A stretch of 64,000 bases of DNA. Source: Fodinibacter sp963730365 (GTDB lineage: Bacteria > Actinomycetota > Actinomycetes > Actinomycetales > Dermatophilaceae). The position numbers and the translations under genes are program-made. Location: contig CAVSRM010000008.1 of NCBI GenBank assembly GCA_963730365.1, positions 62,001-126,000 on the forward strand, read 5' to 3'. Below the pieces are notes generated by a model that saw only the letters and a list, made by a program, of their open reading frames with translations, ran no database searches and was not told the DNA's origin. Positions 60,547 through 64,000 of the stretch are shown here, in pieces (position 1 is the stretch's first letter; the number at the start of each line of letters is the position of its first letter).

Positions 60547-60576
60547 AGACTACGTCCTTGTGAAGCACCGCACAAA
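60547..60576 (-). promoter_or_regulatory. rex-hem operon promoter (-35 and -10)
   Basis: -10 TAGTCT (60547-60552) and -35 TTTGTG (60571-60576) with an 18-bp spacer on the minus strand. The predicted start is near 60540, giving an ~80-nt leader. The Rex operator covers the spacer and overlaps the -35. Confidence 0.6.
60558..60575. promoter_or_regulatory. Rex operator (ROP) of the rex-hemA operon
   Basis: TTGTGAAGCACCGCACAA matches the Rex consensus TTGTGAA-N4-TTCACAA with two mismatches in the right half. Its position over the spacer and -35 fits repression at low NADH/NAD+, as known for rex-hem in Streptomyces. Confidence 0.8.
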
Positions 60577-60590
60577 GTCTTGACCAACCC

Positions 60591-60606
60591 CGTGAGACAC
60601 CTCACG
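60591..60606. promoter_or_regulatory. CRP/FNR-type palindrome upstream of the rex promoter
   Basis: CGTGAGACACCTCACG, which is GTGA-N6-TCAC. Centred about 58 bp upstream of the predicted start, in range for a class-I activator. Alternatively a small stem after the glutaredoxin gene, but it has no T-tract. Confidence 0.45.
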
Positions 60607-60616
60607 TCGTCATGTG

Positions 60617-60871
60617 CTATTGCGTCCGGAGAGCAGCCCTGAGGCGGTCGGCATCGACCCGCCAGTAGTCGTGTCGTGCACCGTCGACGAGCGTGACGGG
60701 GATCTGCTCCGCGTAGCGCTCGAGGAGCACCGGGTCGTCGTCGACCGACACCTCGTCCCACGGCACGCCGAGCTCGTCGGCAACCTGCCGAACGGTCGAG
60801 CGCGCGGTATCGCACAGGTGGCAGCCCGGCCTGGTGACGAGGGTGATCCGGGAGGTGGGGTCCTCGGGCAT
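60617..60871 (-). CDS. Glutaredoxin-like small protein
   Basis: An 84-residue thioredoxin-fold protein. TRPGCHLCDTARSTV carries the CxxC, and PVTLVDGARHDYWRVDADRLRAAL the cis-Pro and end helix. Rv0508 has the same position before hemA. The start ATG 60871 shares a base with the acyltransferase stop. Confidence 0.88.
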   Translation of the reverse strand: MPEDPTSRITLVTRPGCHLCDTARSTVRQVADELGVPWDEVSVDDDPVLLERYAEQIPVTLVDGARHDYWRVDADRLRAALRTQ

Positions 60872-62484
60872 CAGAAGAACACCGAGCGCCGTCGCATGAG
60901 AAGCGTGTAGAGCGTCTGCTGGATCGTCTCGCGGACCCGGTCGGTGAGGTCGAAGACGAGCATGGGGTCCTCCGCAGCGCCAGCACCGTAGCCGTCGGTC
61001 GGGATCTGCGCGCCGAACTCGATGATCCACTTGCTCGGCAGCGGGATCATGCCCAACGGCCCCAACAGCGGGAAGGTGGGCGTGATGGGGGCGTACGGCA
61101 GCCCGAACAGCCGGGCGACGGTGCCCATGTTGCCGATGATCGGGGCGATCTCCTCCGCCCCGATGACCGAGCACGGGACGATGGGGACCTCGGCCTGGAG
61201 TGCCGCGGCGACGAAGCCGCCGCGACCGAACCGTTGGAGCTTGTAGCGCTCGCTGAACGGCTTGCCGACCCCCTTGAACCCTTCGGGAAAGACCCCAACG
61301 AGCTCGCCCTGGTCGAACAGGCGCTCGGCGTCGGTGTTGGTCGCGAGGGTGGAACCGGACCGCCTCGCCATGGTGCCGAGGAACGGGGTCTGGAACACCA
61401 GGTCGGCACCCAGCGCCCGCATGACCCGGTGACCGGGGTGCTCGTCGTGGATGGCCAGCTGGACCATGAGCGAGTCGATCGCGATGGTGCCCGAGTGGTT
61501 GGACACCACGAGGGCCCCACCGATCTCGGGGATGTTCTCGACGCCCCGCACCTCCACCCGGAACCAGTGGCGGTAGATCGGGCGGAGCATCGGGTAGAAC
61601 ACGTTCTCGGTGAAGTCGGCGTCGTAGCCGAAGTCGTCGACCGAGTAGTCGCCCTCGACCCGGCGCCGGATGTAGGCCAGGACCTGGGCGATCCGCTGCT
61701 CCACGTCGGCCGGTGCGATGCCCGCCGCCTCGGCTGCGACCCGCAGCATGCTCACCAACGCGTCGAGCACGTCGCCGCCGTCGGGCAGCGGGAACCCGGA
61801 CCTGCTCGGCGCCGCGCTCACCGTGGGGTCGAGCGGGGGCTGGGCCAGGCGCAGGTGCGGGCGGCGCGCCTCCTCGTCGCGGCGCGCCTTCTCACGTGGC
61901 GTCGCGCGGGGGCGTGAGGAGTCCCGCCCGGCCGCAGCCGACCCGGACGCGGTGGCCTTCGCGCGACGGGTCCCGGACTGTCGGGCCACCTTGCGCGAGG
62001 GTGCGGAGGTCACCCTCGGAGCGGGGCGGTGCGGGCGTCGCGCGGGGGTGGCGTCGGTCGTCGGCTCGGGTGCGGTCGGCTCGGGGGTCGTGGCGCTGGA
62101 CGCCGGGGCCTTCGCCGTCCTGGCCGCCTTCGTCGACGTCGACGTGGCTGCCGTCGAGGTCGTATTCGCTGCCTTTGTCGTCTTCGCTGCCTTCGGCGTC
62201 TTCGCTGCCTTTGCCGTCGCCGTCGCCGTCGTCTTCGGCTTGGCCTTCGGCTTCGCCGTGGCCTTCGTCTTCGTCTTCGTCTTGGGCTTCGGCTTCGACG
62301 TGGTCTTCGCCGTCGAGGCCTTCTTCGCGGCCCTCGGTGGCGTCGCCGAGGAGTCGGCGGACTCCTCGCCGGCCGGGGCCGCGGGAACCGGGTCGCTCCC
62401 GATCAGCGGCGTCGTGTGGCGACGCGCTCGCTCCCCCGACGCCCGCGCAGCGCCGGCGGCCAGGGTGCCGCGAGTCGTGGCCAT
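60871..62484 (-). CDS. Lysophospholipid acyltransferase with histone-H1-like N-terminal tail
   Basis: A 537-residue protein. Residues ~290-520 are a PlsC-type acyltransferase: SNHSGTIAIDS (329-338, the H-x4-D motif), FPEGFKGVG (399-407) and VPCSVIGAEEI. Residues 51-127 are a Lys/Ala/Thr/Pro-rich repeat-like tail (KPKPKTKTKTKATAKPKAKP) similar in style to histone H1 or AlgP, followed by a basic linker. The orthologue in M. tuberculosis (Rv0502) is shorter. It couples upstream by TGATG. Confidence 0.88.
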   Translation of the reverse strand: MATTRGTLAAGAARASGERARRHTTPLIGSDPVPAAPAGEESADSSATPPRAAKKASTAKTTSKPKPKTKTKTKATAKPKAKPKTTATATAKAAKTPKAAKTTKAANTTSTAATSTSTKAARTAKAPASSATTPEPTAPEPTTDATPARRPHRPAPRVTSAPSRKVARQSGTRRAKATASGSAAAGRDSSRPRATPREKARRDEEARRPHLRLAQPPLDPTVSAAPSRSGFPLPDGGDVLDALVSMLRVAAEAAGIAPADVEQRIAQVLAYIRRRVEGDYSVDDFGYDADFTENVFYPMLRPIYRHWFRVEVRGVENIPEIGGALVVSNHSGTIAIDSLMVQLAIHDEHPGHRVMRALGADLVFQTPFLGTMARRSGSTLATNTDAERLFDQGELVGVFPEGFKGVGKPFSERYKLQRFGRGGFVAAALQAEVPIVPCSVIGAEEIAPIIGNMGTVARLFGLPYAPITPTFPLLGPLGMIPLPSKWIIEFGAQIPTDGYGAGAAEDPMLVFDLTDRVRETIQQTLYTLLMRRRSVFF

Positions 62485-63533
62485 CAGGCCCCCCGGCCCG
62501 CGCCGAGAGTGCGCAGCAGCGCTTGGCTTGCCGTGCCGGCGACGCCGCTCACGGCATCCCCGATCGCCGTGGCGGCGGGGACCGCGGGACCGACGGTGCG
62601 CGCGAAGTCCTCGAAGGCCGCGCGCGAGGTGTAGCGCGGCTCGAAGCCGAGCACCGTGCCCATCCGCGTCGTGTCCAGCCCCCTGCCGTAGGCCAGGAAG
62701 GACATCTGGTCGGGCGAGAAGTCGGCCAGCCCCGTGCGCCGGGCCAGGCCACCGACGAAGCCGGCCGCCGACATGGGCATCGGCACGACGGGCCTGCCCA
62801 CGATCGCCGCGGCCTGGAGGACGGTGACGACTCCGCGCCCGGCGAGGTTGACCACACCGCTGACGGCGCCGGTCGATGCCATCTGCAGGGCGTCGATGGC
62901 GTCGTCCTCGTGCATGAACTGCATCCGCGCGTCGAAGCCGAGCGGGACGGGGATGACGGGGAGGTTGAAGTAGTCGGTGATGGAGGTCCGGATGCGCGGG
63001 CCGACGATGTTGGCGAACCGCAGGGTGAGGATCTCGGTGTCCGGTCGCCGCCGCGCGAAGCCACGGACGTACCCCTCGACCTCGATCGAGTCCTTGCCGA
63101 AGCCGCCCGACGGGGTGCGCTTGGCTCCCATGTCCTCGGTGAACATCGCGGGGTCACGGGGGGTGGAGCCGTAGACGGCGGCGGAGGACTTCACGACCAG
63201 TCGTCGCACCGTGCTCGACTTCTGGCAGGCCGCCAGGAGCTGCATGGTGCCGATGACGTTGATCTCCTTCTGGGGAGTGCGCCCCCCGACGAAGGTCGGC
63301 GTCGCGATGACGTTCATGTGGACGACGGTGTCGACCCGGGCGGTCTCTATGATCCGGGCGATCATCGGGTTGCGGATGTCGGCCCGCACGAACTCCACGG
63401 TCCCGATGTCGTGCGGGGGTGGGATCACGTCGACGCCGACCACGTGGGAGACCGAGGGGTCGGCACTGAGGCGGCGCGCGAGAAGGCCGCCGAGGTAACG
63501 GGACACGCCCGTCACGAGCACCACCTTGCCCAC
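62484..63533 (-). CDS. NAD-dependent epimerase/dehydratase (extended SDR)
   Basis: A 349-residue SDR with a Rossmann start VVLVTGVSRYLGGLLARRL. The extended-SDR site is SSAAVYG rather than a full YxxxK nearby, and LRFANIVGPRIRTS follows. It corresponds to M. tuberculosis galE2 (Rv0501). The substrate is unknown; no other sugar genes are near. The start GTG 63533 has GAAGGAG 7 nt upstream. It is followed by the acyltransferase through a TGATG overlap. Confidence 0.88.
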   Translation of the reverse strand: MGKVVLVTGVSRYLGGLLARRLSADPSVSHVVGVDVIPPPHDIGTVEFVRADIRNPMIARIIETARVDTVVHMNVIATPTFVGGRTPQKEINVIGTMQLLAACQKSSTVRRLVVKSSAAVYGSTPRDPAMFTEDMGAKRTPSGGFGKDSIEVEGYVRGFARRRPDTEILTLRFANIVGPRIRTSITDYFNLPVIPVPLGFDARMQFMHEDDAIDALQMASTGAVSGVVNLAGRGVVTVLQAAAIVGRPVVPMPMSAAGFVGGLARRTGLADFSPDQMSFLAYGRGLDTTRMGTVLGFEPRYTSRAAFEDFARTVGPAVPAATAIGDAVSGVAGTASQALLRTLGAGRGA

Positions 63534-63623
63534 GCGCTGCTCCTTCGTGCGAGTACCGAGGGCTACCAACCTACCGAGTGTGCCCGGACGGGCGCACGAG
63601 GGGAGGGCCCGAGACGGACGGTA

Positions 63624-63652
63624 CGACAAAGGCCCCCGGGGTGCGGGGACCT
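63624..63652 (-). terminator. Intrinsic terminator after bS22
   Basis: On the minus strand AGGTCCCCG pairs with CGGGGGCCT (one G-U) around a 5-nt loop, then TTTGTCG. A second palindrome (GTGACCTGAGGTCAC) spans the bS22 stop just before it. Confidence 0.65.
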
Positions 63653-63676
63653 CTGAAGTACTGGAGTGACCTCAGG

Positions 63677-63775
63677 TCACTTCTTGTTGCGGCGCTGGTG
63701 GCGCGTCTTGCGAAGCAGCTTGCGGTGCTTCTTCTTCGCCATCCGCTTGCGCCGCTTCTTGATGACTGAACCCAT
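63677..63775 (-). CDS. Small basic ribosomal protein bS22 (AURKAIP1/COX24 domain)
   Basis: A 32-residue, extremely basic peptide starting MGSVIKKRRKRMAKKKHRK. It matches mycobacterial bS22 (Rv0500B, 33 residues), a 30S subunit component found near the decoding centre. ATG 63775 has ACGAGGA about 8 nt upstream. Confidence 0.95.
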   Translation of the reverse strand: MGSVIKKRRKRMAKKKHRKLLRKTRHQRRNKK

Positions 63776-63814
63776 GCGATGTCCTCGTTGCTGGAGCGTC
63801 GTGTGCGACTTCCC

Positions 63815-63820
63815 ACCCTA
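63815..63820 (-). promoter_or_regulatory. -10 box of the bS22 promoter
   Basis: TAGGGT on the minus strand, with a weak -35 TTGGGG 18 bp upstream. It gives a leader of about 30 nt. Confidence 0.4.
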
Positions 63821-63913
63821 CCGCCAGAGCGGCCCCCGCCCCAAAACGTGGGTCGGCAGTCGGCAACGGCTGTCCGCGGGGCGGCCCGTGGTCCAGGGGG
63901 GTGTACCCCGACG

Positions 63914-64000
63914 TCAGGCGGTGTCGATGAAGGAGTTGCGCAGGTAGGCGTCGACCTGGTCCTCCGGGACCCTGAAGGACCGGCCGACACGGATGGCCGG
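63914..64000 (-). CDS. BldC/excisionase-like helix-turn-helix protein (3' end only)
   Basis: The last 28 codons, ending RVGRSFRVPEDQVDAYLRNSFIDTA. The pattern RVGRSFRVPEDQVDAYL is the MerR-like/excisionase wing that follows the recognition helix in BldC-type regulators. M. tuberculosis Rv0500A is at the same place. The 5' part is outside the window. Confidence 0.8.
   Translation of the reverse strand, partial: PAIRVGRSFRVPEDQVDAYLRNSFIDTA

Noticed and set aside
1..64000. tRNA or rRNA genes, insertion sequences, prophage
   Set aside because: No transposase, integrase or conserved tRNA T-arm pattern was recognised by eye on either strand; a tRNA scan would be needed to be certain.

Overview
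The window is about 71-72% G+C by eye, uses GTG/TTG starts freely, couples most neighbouring genes by ATGA/GTGA/TGATG stop-start overlaps, and encodes mycothione reductase, an F420/Ddn-type protein, Rex, a bS22-type ribosomal peptide and the classical Men pathway. That points to an actinomycete. A Micrococcales, Intrasporangiaceae-like genome is my best guess, from recollection rather than computation. The gene order from about 27.8 kb to the right end runs parallel to the M. tuberculosis Rv0500A-Rv0562 segment (BldC/excisionase-like gene, bS22, galE2-like, acyltransferase, glutaredoxin, hemA-C-D-B, hemL, phosphatase, ccs genes, menA, menE, menB, menC, menD, menG, menJ), with several insertions.

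Layout. (1) 1-3.6 kb, minus: a second, incomplete complex I cluster (nuoA2-B2-DUF2568-C2-H2-I2-J2...), without a nuoD between C2 and H2. It is divergent from korAB, a 2-oxoacid:ferredoxin oxidoreductase, and rarD. (2) 7.8-27.7 kb, minus: a canonical nuoA-N operon that continues without a gap into a long-chain polyprenyl diphosphate synthase, a PLP alanine-racemase-fold enzyme and a lactone oxidase. (3) 27.8-43.8 kb: menaquinone genes on both strands (menJ-like reductase, menG, menF, menD, menC, menB, menE, menA). Among them lie a WXG100-like protein with a hydrolase partner, mycothione reductase, a heliorhodopsin, an APC permease and a hemerythrin-like protein. (4) 43.8-52.3 kb, minus: a giant protein that looks like PPi-type PEP carboxykinase, then the System II cytochrome c maturation genes (ccsB, resB, ccdA, tlpA) led by a histidine phosphatase. 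(5) 52.3-60.6 kb: hemL, a MarR/YceI divergent pair, and the rex-hemA-hemC-cobA/hemD-hemB operon behind a clear Rex operator. (6) 60.6-64 kb: glutaredoxin, acyltransferase with a histone-H1-like tail, SDR epimerase, bS22, and the end of a BldC/excisionase-like gene.

Functionally the block gathers most of an electron-transport chain: two complex I forms (one NADH-linked, one probably ferredoxin-linked), the menaquinone head and tail, heme, cytochrome c assembly and the NADH/NAD+ sensor Rex.

No stretch longer than 300 bp lacks a gene. I saw no rRNA, tRNA, insertion sequence or CRISPR array. The most interesting items are the heliorhodopsin, the nuoD-less second complex I beside korAB, the probable PPi-PEPCK, and the Rex plus CRP-type operator pair. 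I ran no homology search, so all family assignments come from reading motifs and remembered family features.
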